A DNA stretch of 64,000 bases, taken from an uncultured Oscillibacter sp. GTDB lineage: Bacteria; Bacillota; Clostridia; Oscillospirales; Oscillospiraceae. The notes under the pieces were generated by a model. That model searched no databases, was not told the origin of the DNA, and saw only the letters and a program-made list of their open reading frames with translations. The DNA is taken from the NCBI GenBank assembly GCA_900544615.1, contig UQVS01000010.1, forward strand, positions 1-64,000. Direction: 5' to 3'. Made by a program: the position numbers and the translations under genes. Positions within the stretch are counted from its first letter, which is position 1, and each line of letters starts with the position of its first letter. This document shows, piece after piece, positions 1 through 7,659 of this stretch.

Positions 1-80
1 TGCGGTTTGTCAACTGCAAACTGTGCGATAAAGCGGTGTATTCAAAAATGAACGATATGGACAGCTTAGTGTGTGCCTGA
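1..80 (+). CDS. C-terminal end of an unidentified protein (partial)
   Basis: Reading from base 3, an open frame runs into the window and stops at TGA 78-80. It gives 25 residues ending MNDMDSLVCA and contains a CKLC pair that could be half of a zinc site. The start lies outside the window and I do not recognise the family. The only support is that the frame is open at the left edge and its composition looks protein-like. Confidence 0.35.
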   Translation, partial: RFVNCKLCDKAVYSKMNDMDSLVCA

Positions 81-654
81 AAGACAAAAGTTCGTTGATG
101 AATGCGGTTCAAAATATTCTGCTGGCGATGTGAAAACGCAAATTCGGCAAGCCTTTCACAATGGCGGAAACACTTTTTTCTACAGATTCAGATGCTTATT
201 TTTCGGCCTGAACGGCCTGATAGGAGCGCTGAGAAAGTTTCAGATATTGCCGAGCGGCTGTTCTTGATTGTCTGCTTGAAATGCACAAGGTGCTATGTTG
301 CCAGCAATGCAGAGAGGGCTAAAAGCATATGCGGTTGATAGCGAAGTCATTGCGTGCGATGATATCCCAACCAACTATCCAACTATGTTGATATGCGGTT
401 TGCTGGAAATCAGTATGCCTGCACTTGCATCTGCGCTTTAAGGAGAAAAGCAGGATTGGGGATGCGGCATCATCTCAAACGCTATAACTACGCTGCCCCA
501 TGGCGCATATTGCAACTGCTCCCCCAACGCCGGGGGCATAGCTTCTGATATTGCCGGCGCATATTCAGCAAACAGGCGTGACCATACAGGGGAACACAGG
601 CGTATATTTGACCAATATGGGAAGTATTCAGAACATTGGGATCGAGGATTAAAT
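81..654. other. No convincing intact gene; possibly decayed coding sequence
   Basis: Several short frames are open here but none has both a good ribosome binding site and family resemblance. In forward frame 1, 295-441 reads 48 residues (MLPAMQRGLKAYAVDSE... to a TAA). The same frame then stays open from 442 to the TAG at 664-666, with protein-like composition (for example RRIFDQYGKYSEHWDRGL). Two open stretches in one frame separated by a stop suggest a decayed gene, but no family could be named. Confidence 0.3.
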
Positions 655-702
655 ATGCTCAATTAGTTTTCAAGAACACAGCTGCTCATAGGGCAAAAGG
701 GA

Positions 703-1470
703 ATGGAGCGGTTATTCAACGCGCGGGTCGCCGTGTTTGGAATTGGCGGCGTGGGTGGATATACTGTGGAGGCTCTGGCACGCAGCGGTATTGGCACGCT
801 GGATCTGATTGATGACGACCGGGTATGCCTGACCAACCTGAACCGTCAACTGCTTGCTACGCGGAAAACTGTGGGGCAATATAAGGTAGATGTGGCGGAG
901 CAGCGCATCCATGAGATCAACCCGGATGCAGTCGTTCACACCTACAAAACTTTTTATACGCCGCAGACGGCGGAGCAGTTTGATTTTACGCGTTATGATT
1001 ATGTCGTGGACGCCATTGGTACCGTGACCGGAAAGCTGGAGTTGGCAGAGCAGGCCCAAAAAACAGGAACGCCTATCATCAGCAGTATGGGCGCCGGGAA
1101 CAAGATGGATGCTGCCGCCTTTGAGGTGACAGATATCTACAAGACATCCGTGTGTCCGCTGGCCCGTGTGATGCGGCGGGAGCTGAAAAAGCGCGGCGTG
1201 AGAACGCTGAAAGTCGTTTATTCCAAGGAACCGCCTATGACGCCTTTGGACGATATGTCCATCAGCTGCCGGACGCACTGCATCTGCCCGCCGGGAACAG
1301 CGCGGAAATGCACCCAGCGGAGGCAGGTCCCCGGCAGCAACGCATTTGTTCCCTCTGTGTTGGGGCTGATCCTTGCAGGCGAGGTCGTGAAGGATCTGAT
1401 CCGGGCGGATGAACCTGCCGGTTCAGGAGACTTCAGGCCGCAGCCGCTTTCAACAGGAGAAAATGCCTGA
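703..1470 (+). CDS. tcdA: tRNA threonylcarbamoyladenosine dehydratase (TcdA/YgdL, ThiF/E1-like), N-terminus affected by amber codon
   Basis: This is a ThiF/MoeB/E1-fold enzyme that cyclises the t6A37 base of tRNA to ct6A in an ATP-dependent reaction. The nucleotide-binding motif is seen at residues 11-19 (VFGIGGVGG). The downstream block TSVCPLARVMRRELKKRGV and the signature RTHCICPPG are specific to the TcdA group. The family normally begins about 16 residues earlier. ATG 655, preceded by GAGG at 643-646, reads M-L-N-stop-F-S-R-T-Q-L-L-I-G in frame with this ORF. The fourth codon is therefore TAG (664-666), where a Gln codon would be expected. The start given here, ATG 703, has only a poor AAGGGA right next to it. 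The gene may be expressed by reinitiation or suppression, or may be inactive. The family assignment is firm. Confidence 0.88.
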   Translation: MERLFNARVAVFGIGGVGGYTVEALARSGIGTLDLIDDDRVCLTNLNRQLLATRKTVGQYKVDVAEQRIHEINPDAVVHTYKTFYTPQTAEQFDFTRYDYVVDAIGTVTGKLELAEQAQKTGTPIISSMGAGNKMDAAAFEVTDIYKTSVCPLARVMRRELKKRGVRTLKVVYSKEPPMTPLDDMSISCRTHCICPPGTARKCTQRRQVPGSNAFVPSVLGLILAGEVVKDLIRADEPAGSGDFRPQPLSTGENA

Positions 1471-1537
1471 TTTCCCACTACACGGCGGGAAATCTTTGAG
1501 GAAAACACCGAACTTTCTCGATTTGCCAAAATCCAGA

Positions 1538-1566
1538 TTGACACGGCCCGCATTATGGAGTATGAT
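1538..1566 (+). promoter_or_regulatory. Sigma-A promoter of the metNIQ leader transcript
   Basis: TTGACA (1538-1543), a 17-bp spacer and TATGAT (1561-1566) make a near-consensus promoter. The expected transcription start is about 1573, just ahead of the AAGGAG that serves the leader peptide. No comparable promoter fits between the terminator at 1765-1796 and the metN ribosome binding site. Confidence 0.75.
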
Positions 1567-1609
1567 TCAACCAACAAATGAAGTATGTTGTTGGAAAGGA
1601 GCGGCTGGT

Positions 1610-1732
1610 ATGTTCTATTACGATTCTCGAATGTTCACCTGCACTATGGACATGGCTATGCCGATGCCCACGTTTTCGTGTGCTCATTTGCTGCCTTTCC
1701 GGAACATCCGGGGTCGAATGTGTATCTGTTAA
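1610..1732 (+). CDS. Putative Met/Cys-rich leader peptide of the metNIQ operon (40 aa)
   Basis: The ORF starts at ATG 1610, with AAGGAG at 1596-1601 (8-nt spacing), and ends at TAA 1730-1732. Of 40 residues, 7 are Met (positions 1, 8, 13, 15, 17, 19, 37) and 4 are Cys (11, 24, 38, 40). Residues 13-19 read MDMAMPM. It begins about 37 nt after the predicted transcription start, and an intrinsic terminator follows 32 nt after its stop. Inference: it is a leader peptide whose translation speed reports methionine (and perhaps cysteine) supply to control metNIQ. Alternatively it could be an unrelated small protein or a chance ORF. No homologue is recognised. Confidence 0.6.
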   Translation: MFYYDSRMFTCTMDMAMPMPTFSCAHLLPFRNIRGRMCIC

Positions 1733-1785
1733 GCTAAAAGCAACAGATCATCAGGACACATTTGAAGCGGGGAGCTTTTGAGCTT
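1731..1785 (+). promoter_or_regulatory. Predicted antiterminator pairing of the met attenuator
   Basis: AAGCTAAAAGC (1731-1741) overlaps the leader stop codon. It can pair with GCTTTTGAGCTT (1774-1785), giving 11 base pairs with one bulged G at 1780. The second strand includes the loop and the top of the terminator stem at 1765-1796, so the two structures exclude each other. A ribosome that has finished at 1730-1732 would cover the first strand and favour termination. A ribosome held at upstream Met codons would leave it free. This was found by eye; no folding energies were computed. Confidence 0.5.
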
Positions 1786-1796
1786 CCCGCTTTTTT
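1765..1796 (+). terminator. Intrinsic terminator in the metNIQ leader
   Basis: A 12-bp stem (AAGCGGGGAGCT 1765-1776 with AGCTTCCCGCTT 1781-1792, one G-U pair) and a 4-nt loop are followed by a T tract ending at 1796. The metN ribosome binding site begins six bases later, so metN transcripts must read through it. This makes it look like a control element rather than a plain gene end. Confidence 0.8.
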
Positions 1797-1815
1797 CGTT
1801 GAAGGAGGAATTGAT

Positions 1816-2862
1816 TTGATTGAGTTGGCACATATTTCCAAGAATTTTGGAAGCGGTCAGCAGCAGGTTCATGCAGTTCAGGACGTATCCCTGTCCATCC
1901 GGACGGGGGAGGTTTTCGGGATCATCGGATTCTCCGGCGCAGGAAAATCCACGCTGGTGCGCTGTATCAATCTTCTGGAGCGGCCTAACGCCGGTACGGT
2001 CACGGTGGACGGAAAGGAGATCACAGCCCTGAGCGTAAAGGAGCTGCGCCAGACCCGGAAGAAGATCGGGATGATCTTTCAGCACTTCAACCTGATGCCG
2101 TCCCGGACGGTGGCGGGAAATGTGGCCTATCCCCTGCGGGGCAGCGGACTGAGCAAGCAGGAGACCGCAGACAAGGTTCAGCGCCTGCTGGAGCTGGTGG
2201 GGATCGGCGATAAAGCTGACGCTTATCCCAAGCAGCTCTCCGGCGGTCAGAAACAGCGGGTCGCCATTGCCAGAGCTCTTGCCAACGATCCCAGCGTGCT
2301 GCTGTGCGATGAAGCAACCTCCGCGCTGGATCCGCAGACCACCAAATCCATTCTGCATCTGCTGAAGCACCTGAATGAAACCCTTGGCATCACGGTGGTG
2401 CTGATCACCCATGAAATGGCCGTGGTCAAGGAGATTTGCCACCGCGTCGCAGTAATGGAACACGGCCGGGTCGTGGAGCAGGGGGACGTTTTCAACGTAT
2501 TTGCCGATCCGAAGCAGGAGATCACGAAGAACTTCATTCATACGACTTCCAATCTCCAGAAGATCGAGGAGCTGGTTGCCGAAAATTCCCCGGTGGTTCA
2601 GCTTCAGCCGGGAGAGGTGATCGTCCGCCTTTCCTATTTGCAGCGAAATGTCTCTGAGCCGCTGATTTCCACCGTGTCCCGGAAGTTCAACATTTCCCTG
2701 AACATCATCTTTGCGGATATCACCATCGTGCAGGACGCCCCCATCGGCGGAACGGTGGCCATCATCAGCGGAGAGCGGCAGAAAATTACGGAAGCAGTGG
2801 AATACCTGATCGAGAAAAATGTAGGCGTGGAGGTGATCAAAGATGCAAGAGTTTCTCAATGA
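1816..2862 (+). CDS. metN: Methionine ABC transporter ATP-binding protein MetN
   Basis: This is the ATPase of the MetNIQ methionine importer. Walker A is GFSGAGKST at residues 38-46, followed by the signature LSGGQKQR and the Walker B region LLCDEATSALD. After the ATPase domain, a C-terminal extension of roughly 100 residues corresponds to the NIL regulatory domain that binds methionine and causes trans-inhibition. The chosen start is TTG 1816, eight bases after GGAGG, giving 348 residues, the usual MetN length. An upstream ATG at 1762 would place the terminator hairpin inside the coding region and is rejected. It overlaps metI by 20 bases. Confidence 0.95.
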   Translation: MIELAHISKNFGSGQQQVHAVQDVSLSIRTGEVFGIIGFSGAGKSTLVRCINLLERPNAGTVTVDGKEITALSVKELRQTRKKIGMIFQHFNLMPSRTVAGNVAYPLRGSGLSKQETADKVQRLLELVGIGDKADAYPKQLSGGQKQRVAIARALANDPSVLLCDEATSALDPQTTKSILHLLKHLNETLGITVVLITHEMAVVKEICHRVAVMEHGRVVEQGDVFNVFADPKQEITKNFIHTTSNLQKIEELVAENSPVVQLQPGEVIVRLSYLQRNVSEPLISTVSRKFNISLNIIFADITIVQDAPIGGTVAIISGERQKITEAVEYLIEKNVGVEVIKDARVSQ

Positions 2863-3523
2863 GCTGATCCCCAATGTCATGGCAAAGCTGCCGGACTTTT
2901 ACGCGGCCATCGGCGATACCCTTTTGATGGTCATCTGGTCAGGAGCCATCTCCTTCGTTCTGGGCTTGATCCTCGGCGTGCTGCTGACTGTTACAAGACC
3001 GGGGGGAATTCTGGAACACAAAGTCCTCTATCAGATCGTGGACAAGCTGGTGAGCCTGTTCCGCTCCATTCCCTTTATCATTTTGCTGACATGGGTCATG
3101 CCGGTGTCCCGTGCCATTATGGGAACCGCCATTTACGTCCGCGGCGCCATTGTCCCGCTGGTGTTCGGTTGCGTCCCCTTTTTCACCCGGCAGGTGGAAA
3201 GCGCGTTGGCGGAGCTGGATCCCGGCCTGATTGAAGCAGCGCTGTCCATGGGTTCAACCCCGCTGGAGATCATTTTCCAGGTCTATCTCAAGGAGAGCGT
3301 GGCAGCCATTGCGCGGGGAACGACCATCACGGCTATCAGCCTGCTGAACCTGACCGCCATGGCCGGCGCAGTTGGCGCCGGAGGCCTCGGCGACTTCGCC
3401 ATCCGCTACGGTCATGACCGAAACATGGCGGATGTGACCAATGTGACCGTTGTCGTTCTGGTGCTTCTCGTCTGTCTCATGGAATTGCTGGGCGGACGGA
3501 TCGTAAAGAAAAGCACGCATTGA
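2843..3523 (+). CDS. metI: Methionine ABC transporter permease MetI
   Basis: This is the inner-membrane permease of MetNIQ, 226 residues, with about five hydrophobic segments. It carries a BPD-type loop (EAALSMGSTPLEIIFQVYLKES), the conserved contact with the MetN ATPase. It starts inside the 3' end of metN with GAGGTG upstream, which implies translational coupling. The C-terminal region AGAVGAGGLGDFAIRYG is typical of MetI/YaeE. Confidence 0.95.
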   Translation: MQEFLNELIPNVMAKLPDFYAAIGDTLLMVIWSGAISFVLGLILGVLLTVTRPGGILEHKVLYQIVDKLVSLFRSIPFIILLTWVMPVSRAIMGTAIYVRGAIVPLVFGCVPFFTRQVESALAELDPGLIEAALSMGSTPLEIIFQVYLKESVAAIARGTTITAISLLNLTAMAGAVGAGGLGDFAIRYGHDRNMADVTNVTVVVLVLLVCLMELLGGRIVKKSTH

Positions 3524-3721
3524 GGGAGTCAGGCAATGAAAGTACAGACGAACGGAATCGTCGTGTTCAGAAGCGCTGCGGGGATCATCCGAATGCCGGC
3601 TTTGCCGGGACATGAGCCGAGATGACAAGGTCTGCATCGGAAAGGCAGAAACAGGGGACGCAGTACCCAACACAAAACATGACAGATTTTTAAAACGACT
3701 GATTATTGGAGGAACTTGAAA
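3524..3721 (+). other. Spacer between metI and metQ; possible 29-codon ORF
   Basis: A 198-base gap interrupts the otherwise tight operon. ATG 3536 opens a 29-residue frame to TGA 3625 with only GGGAG upstream. A small hairpin (GCCGGC TTT GCCGG) lies within it. No terminator with a T tract and no clear promoter was seen, so metQ is probably cotranscribed. Confidence 0.3.
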
Positions 3722-4624
3722 ATGAAACGGAATAAAGCGATTGCATTTGTATTGTCCACCGCGCTTTTTGCGCTGGCTCTGACCGCCTGCGGCTCTCAGA
3801 GCAGCAACGGCACCCCTGCCGATGACAACAGCCAGTCCGGCGGCGACGCCAGCGAGCCGATCCATGTGTCCATCGGTGTTACCGGCGCTGTTCATGAGCA
3901 GATCTGGGCGCCCGCCATTGAAACGCTGAAGGGCGAGGGAATTGAAGTGGAGCTGGTGCAGTTCTCCGACTTTACGCTGCCCAACAATGCGCTGGCCAAT
4001 GGGGATATCGACCTCGACGCATTCCAGCACCACCTGTATCTGGATTCCGAGATTGAAAGCTACGGCTATGACCTGACCAAGATCGCCACCGAATATTCCA
4101 CGCATATGAACCTGTTCTCCGAGAAGATCGATTCCATCGACCAGCTGAAAGATGGCGATGTGATCGCCATTCCCAACGATCCCACCAACGGCGGCGCGGC
4201 CCTGAAAATCCTGCAGGATGCCGGCATCCTGACGCTGAAGGCCGACAGCGCGTTCAGTCCCACGGTGGACGATATTGAGTCCTACAATTACAATGTGAAG
4301 ATCGAAGAACTGGCCGCTAATACCATTCCTTCCGCTCTGCCGGACGTCACCGCAGCAATCGTGAACGTGAACTACGCCATTGACTACGGCTTCAAGATGG
4401 ACGACGCGCTGTATGTGGGCGATCTGAACGAGGAGCCTTACTGGACGCTGATCGCTGCCAGAACGGAAGATCTGTCCGATCCCGATAAAGTTGCCGTGTA
4501 CGACAAGATCGTAAAGGCATTCCAGTCCGAAGGAACCAAGAAAGTCTATGAGGAGACCTTCGGCGGCTACTATGAGCCTGCCGGTTGGGATGAGGATCTG
4601 CTGGCCCCTTATAAAAACGCGTAA
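3722..4624 (+). CDS. metQ: Methionine-binding lipoprotein MetQ (NlpA family)
   Basis: This is the extracellular substrate-binding component of MetNIQ. A lipoprotein signal peptide ends in LTAC with the lipidated Cys at residue 23, followed by a Ser/Gly/Asp-rich linker. The mature domain begins IHVSIGVTGAVHEQIW and contains FQHHLYLDSEIESYGYDL, characteristic of NlpA/MetQ. ATG 3722 is chosen because GGAGG lies 9 bases upstream; a TTG two codons earlier is less likely. The 300-residue length fits the family. A perfect hairpin follows at 4634-4661. Confidence 0.95.
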   Translation: MKRNKAIAFVLSTALFALALTACGSQSSNGTPADDNSQSGGDASEPIHVSIGVTGAVHEQIWAPAIETLKGEGIEVELVQFSDFTLPNNALANGDIDLDAFQHHLYLDSEIESYGYDLTKIATEYSTHMNLFSEKIDSIDQLKDGDVIAIPNDPTNGGAALKILQDAGILTLKADSAFSPTVDDIESYNYNVKIEELAANTIPSALPDVTAAIVNVNYAIDYGFKMDDALYVGDLNEEPYWTLIAARTEDLSDPDKVAVYDKIVKAFQSEGTKKVYEETFGGYYEPAGWDEDLLAPYKNA

Positions 4625-4633
4625 ACGCCTTGC

Positions 4634-4661
4634 GGGAAGCCGGGAGAATTCCCGGCTTCCC
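4634..4661 (+). terminator. 12-bp perfect hairpin after metQ without T tract
   Basis: GGGAAGCCGGGA (4634-4645) and TCCCGGCTTCCC (4650-4661) pair perfectly around a 4-base loop. No T run follows, so it is more likely a 3'-end stabiliser or partial terminator that tunes the two downstream genes relative to metNIQ. Confidence 0.5.
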
Positions 4662-4687
4662 ATGATTCTGCGGACAGGAGGCTTGTG

Positions 4688-6286
4688 ATGCTGGATTTTT
4701 TCATTAAAAACGCGCAGATCGTAGACGGCACAGGCGCGCAGCCATATTTCGGCAGCATCGGGATCCAGGGGGATACCATTGTATTTGCCGACGCTGAAAA
4801 GCACAGCGGAGAGACGGCGCGGCGGGTTCTGGATGCCGACAGGCAGATGGCTGTGCCGGGGTTCATTGATATCCATTGCCATTCCGACGCGGTGATTTTC
4901 CATCCCGGCAAGAATCGAAACCGGCTGCTTCAGGGATTTACGACGGAGGTGATCGGAAACTGCGGGCTGTCGCTGGCCCCTACGGCCCCGGAAACGTTGG
5001 ACGCCCTGCGGCAATATTGCGGGCCGTTTTTCTCCTATATGCCGGTGCCGTACAACTGGCGCAGCTTTTCTGAATACCTGACTACGCTGGAGCGGCAGCA
5101 GCCGCTGCTGAACACCGCGGCGCTGGTTGGACACGGGACGCTGCGGATCGCTCTGGCCGGACTGGAAAACCGGCCGCTGACGGACGGGGAACAGGAGACC
5201 ATGAACGGCTTACTGCGGGAGTGTCTGGAGGCGGGAGCTTTCGGTTTTTCTACGGGACTATTTTATGCGCCCGGCGTTTTTGCCGGCCGGCAGGAGATTT
5301 TACAGCTGGCAAAGATCACGGCGGAATACGGCGGACTGTATGCAACGCATCTCCGCAGCGAGAGCAGGCATCTGGCGGAGTCTGTGGCGGAAACGCTGTC
5401 CCTTGCAGAGCAGAGCGGCGTCCGTGTGGAATTCTCGCACCATAAGGCTTCCGGCAGAGAGAACTTCGGGAAGGTCCGGCAGACGCTGGCCATGATTGAA
5501 GACGCCAACGCCTGCGGTTTGGAGGTACACTGCGATGTGTACCCCTATGTCACCGCCAATACGCAGTTCAGTTCCATCCTGCCGCCGTGGGCGTTAGCGG
5601 GCGGTACGGACGCCCTACTGAGCCGCCTGCGGACGCCGGAGCTTCGGGCGCAGGTGATCCGGGATCTCAAGGGAGAGGGCGCTGTGTTTGAAAACCTCTA
5701 TCTTGCGTCCGGCTGGGACAAGATCCTGATCAACGAGTGTTCCGCCCCGGAATTTGTGGGCAAGACCATTGCTCAAATTGCAGAGGAGCGGGGGGCAGAC
5801 CCGTTTGAAGCGGCGATGGACGTCATCGTGGAGGGCAGCAACAGCGCCATGATGATGATCGAGCTGATGTGCGAGGAAGACGTGGCTGCCGTCCTGAAAG
5901 GCCGCTATTCCATGGCGTGTACCGACGGGTTCCCGTCTCAGGGAAAGTGCCATCCCCGCTACACGGCGTCGTTTATCCGGGTATTGGAAAAATACGTCCG
6001 GCAGGAGCGTCTGCTGACGCTGCCGGAGGCCATTCAAAAAATGACCGGCCTGCCGGCGCAGAAGCTGGGATTGCCGGATCGAGGCCGCATCGCTCCGGGC
6101 TGCAAGGCGGATCTGCTGCTGCTGAATCCCGAACGGATCCACGATACAGCGGACTATGACCACCCTGACGGTCTGGCACAGGGACTGGAGATTGTGATGA
6201 TCAACGGTGTTTTGGCCATGGAACAGGGAAAAAGTACCGGCGTCTGCGCCGGAAGAGTTCTGCACAGGAATCGTGCAGAAAAATAA
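4688..6286 (+). CDS. N-acyl-D-amino-acid deacylase (D-aminoacylase, amidohydrolase superfamily)
   Basis: This zinc-dependent hydrolase would release D-amino acids from N-acyl-D-amino acids. The metal-binding HxH is at residues 63-65 within PGFIDIHCHSD. The NCG motif with C92 corresponds to the cysteine that ligates metal in characterised D-aminoacylases. Further conserved blocks are THLRSE and EFSHHKASG, and the C-terminal PDRGRIAPGCKADLLLL is typical of the superfamily. Length is 532 residues from ATG 4688, six bases after AGGAGG; GTG 4685 is too close. Its position between metNIQ and an aminotransferase suggests the imported substrate is an N-acyl- or D-methionine derivative, but this is inference. 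Confidence 0.85.
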   Translation: MLDFFIKNAQIVDGTGAQPYFGSIGIQGDTIVFADAEKHSGETARRVLDADRQMAVPGFIDIHCHSDAVIFHPGKNRNRLLQGFTTEVIGNCGLSLAPTAPETLDALRQYCGPFFSYMPVPYNWRSFSEYLTTLERQQPLLNTAALVGHGTLRIALAGLENRPLTDGEQETMNGLLRECLEAGAFGFSTGLFYAPGVFAGRQEILQLAKITAEYGGLYATHLRSESRHLAESVAETLSLAEQSGVRVEFSHHKASGRENFGKVRQTLAMIEDANACGLEVHCDVYPYVTANTQFSSILPPWALAGGTDALLSRLRTPELRAQVIRDLKGEGAVFENLYLASGWDKILINECSAPEFVGKTIAQIAEERGADPFEAAMDVIVEGSNSAMMMIELMCEEDVAAVLKGRYSMACTDGFPSQGKCHPRYTASFIRVLEKYVRQERLLTLPEAIQKMTGLPAQKLGLPDRGRIAPGCKADLLLLNPERIHDTADYDHPDGLAQGLEIVMINGVLAMEQGKSTGVCAGRVLHRNRAEK

Positions 6287-6297
6287 GGAGGGGCATC

Positions 6298-7476
6298 ATG
6301 CAAACATTATCTGAGCGCACTGCCAGCTTTACCGATTCCGTCATCCGCCGGATGACGCGGATCTCTCTGCAATACAATGCGGTAAATCTGTCTCAGGGCT
6401 TCCCTGATTTTAAACCGCCCAAGGCCATTCTCGACCGGCTGGCGCAGGTAGCCTATGAGGACTATCACCAGTATTCCATCACCTGGGGCGCGCAGGACTT
6501 CCGGGAAGCGCTGGCCGCCAAGCAGTCCCACTATATGGGGCGGGCCATTGACCCCAACAGCGAGATCGTTACCACCTGCGGCAGCACGGAGGCCATGATG
6601 GCGGCCATGATGACCGTCACCAATCCCGGCGACAAGGTGGTTATCTTCTCTCCGTTCTATGAGAACTACGGCGCGGACACCATTCTCTCCGGCGCGGAGC
6701 CGATCTATGTCCCGCTGGTGCCGCCGGATTTTCACTTTGACGCCAACGTGCTGGAGGACGCTTTCCGCCAGCACCCCAAAGCGCTGGTGCTCTGCAACCC
6801 CTCCAACCCCTGCGGCAAGGTCTTTACGCGGGAGGAGTTGGAAACCATCGCGGCGCTGGCGGCCAGGTATGATGTGTACGTCATCACCGACGAGGTTTAC
6901 GAACACATTGTCTACGCGCCCCATCAGCACACCTATTTTGCCACCCTGCCGGGGATGTGGGAGCGGACGCTTTCCTGCTCCTCCCTCTCCAAGACCTATT
7001 CCATTACCGGCTGGCGGCTGGGCTATATCATCGCGCCGCCGGAGATCATTGAGCGGGCCAAGAAGGTTCACGATTTCCTGACGGTGGGCGCGGCGGCTCC
7101 CTTACAGGAAGCGGTGATCCCCGGCCTGCAATTCGGGCAGGATTACTATGATGATCTGCTGGCCAAATATACCCATAAGAAGGAACTGTTCCTCAAAGGG
7201 CTGGACGATCTGAAAATCGTCCACAATGACCCGGAGGGCGCTTACTATGTCCTGATGGATATCGCCGAATTCGGCTATGACAGCGATCTGGAATTCTGCG
7301 AGGATCTGGCGCGGCTGGTAGGCGTGGGCGCTGTTCCCGGTTCCAGCTTCTTCCGGGAGCCGGTGAACCACCTGATCCGCTTCCACTTTGCCAAGAAGGA
7401 TGAAACGCTGCTGGAAGCGCTGAACCGGTTGGAGCAGCTGAAAGCAAAAATTCCCTCCAGAAAGAAAACCATCTGA
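6298..7476 (+). CDS. Class I/II pyridoxal-phosphate aminotransferase (YbdL/kynurenine-aminotransferase-like)
   Basis: This is a fold-type I aminotransferase of 392 residues. The PLP-binding lysine is K232 in SSLSKTYSITGWRLGY, with the arginine of GWRLGY nearby and NPSNPCGKVF upstream. The N-terminal VNLSQGFPDF and YSITWGAQDFREAL resemble the methionine/aromatic aminotransferase YbdL group. It starts 11 bases after the deacylase stop with AAGGAGG upstream, so the two are cotranscribed. Inference: it transaminates the amino acid delivered by MetNIQ and the deacylase. Exact substrate specificity cannot be read from the sequence. Confidence 0.88.
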   Translation: MQTLSERTASFTDSVIRRMTRISLQYNAVNLSQGFPDFKPPKAILDRLAQVAYEDYHQYSITWGAQDFREALAAKQSHYMGRAIDPNSEIVTTCGSTEAMMAAMMTVTNPGDKVVIFSPFYENYGADTILSGAEPIYVPLVPPDFHFDANVLEDAFRQHPKALVLCNPSNPCGKVFTREELETIAALAARYDVYVITDEVYEHIVYAPHQHTYFATLPGMWERTLSCSSLSKTYSITGWRLGYIIAPPEIIERAKKVHDFLTVGAAAPLQEAVIPGLQFGQDYYDDLLAKYTHKKELFLKGLDDLKIVHNDPEGAYYVLMDIAEFGYDSDLEFCEDLARLVGVGAVPGSSFFREPVNHLIRFHFAKKDETLLEALNRLEQLKAKIPSRKKTI

Positions 7477-7586
7477 GAATACACCATACCATAGGGCGCA
7501 GGCGGGATCACTGACGATCCCGCCTGCGCCGATTAGGGTGTGCTTTTGCCGCAGAATGATAAAATCTGGCATATCCTGTCGTTTTG

Positions 7587-7595
7587 TGCTATAAT
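7587..7595 (+). promoter_or_regulatory. Extended -10 promoter
   Basis: TG at 7587-7588, one base, then the perfect hexamer TATAAT (7590-7595) form an extended -10 element; no good -35 is present. A start near 7602 rules out the long upstream version (ATG 7540) of the following gene. Confidence 0.5.
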
Positions 7596-7659
7596 GCAAA
7601 AAATATTGTATGTCAGGAGTGCGGAAGACCCGGTACGTCTGCGGGGCTTTCGGATCAGA

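Noticed and set aside
1471..1815. SAM-I riboswitch or methionine T-box upstream of metN
   Set aside because: Looked for the S-box core and the T-box motif (AGGGTGGNACCGCG); neither is present, although a terminator is.
1762..1815. Upstream ATG start for MetN
   Set aside because: It would translate through the terminator hairpin and add 18 residues absent from MetN. TTG 1816 has a proper ribosome binding site.
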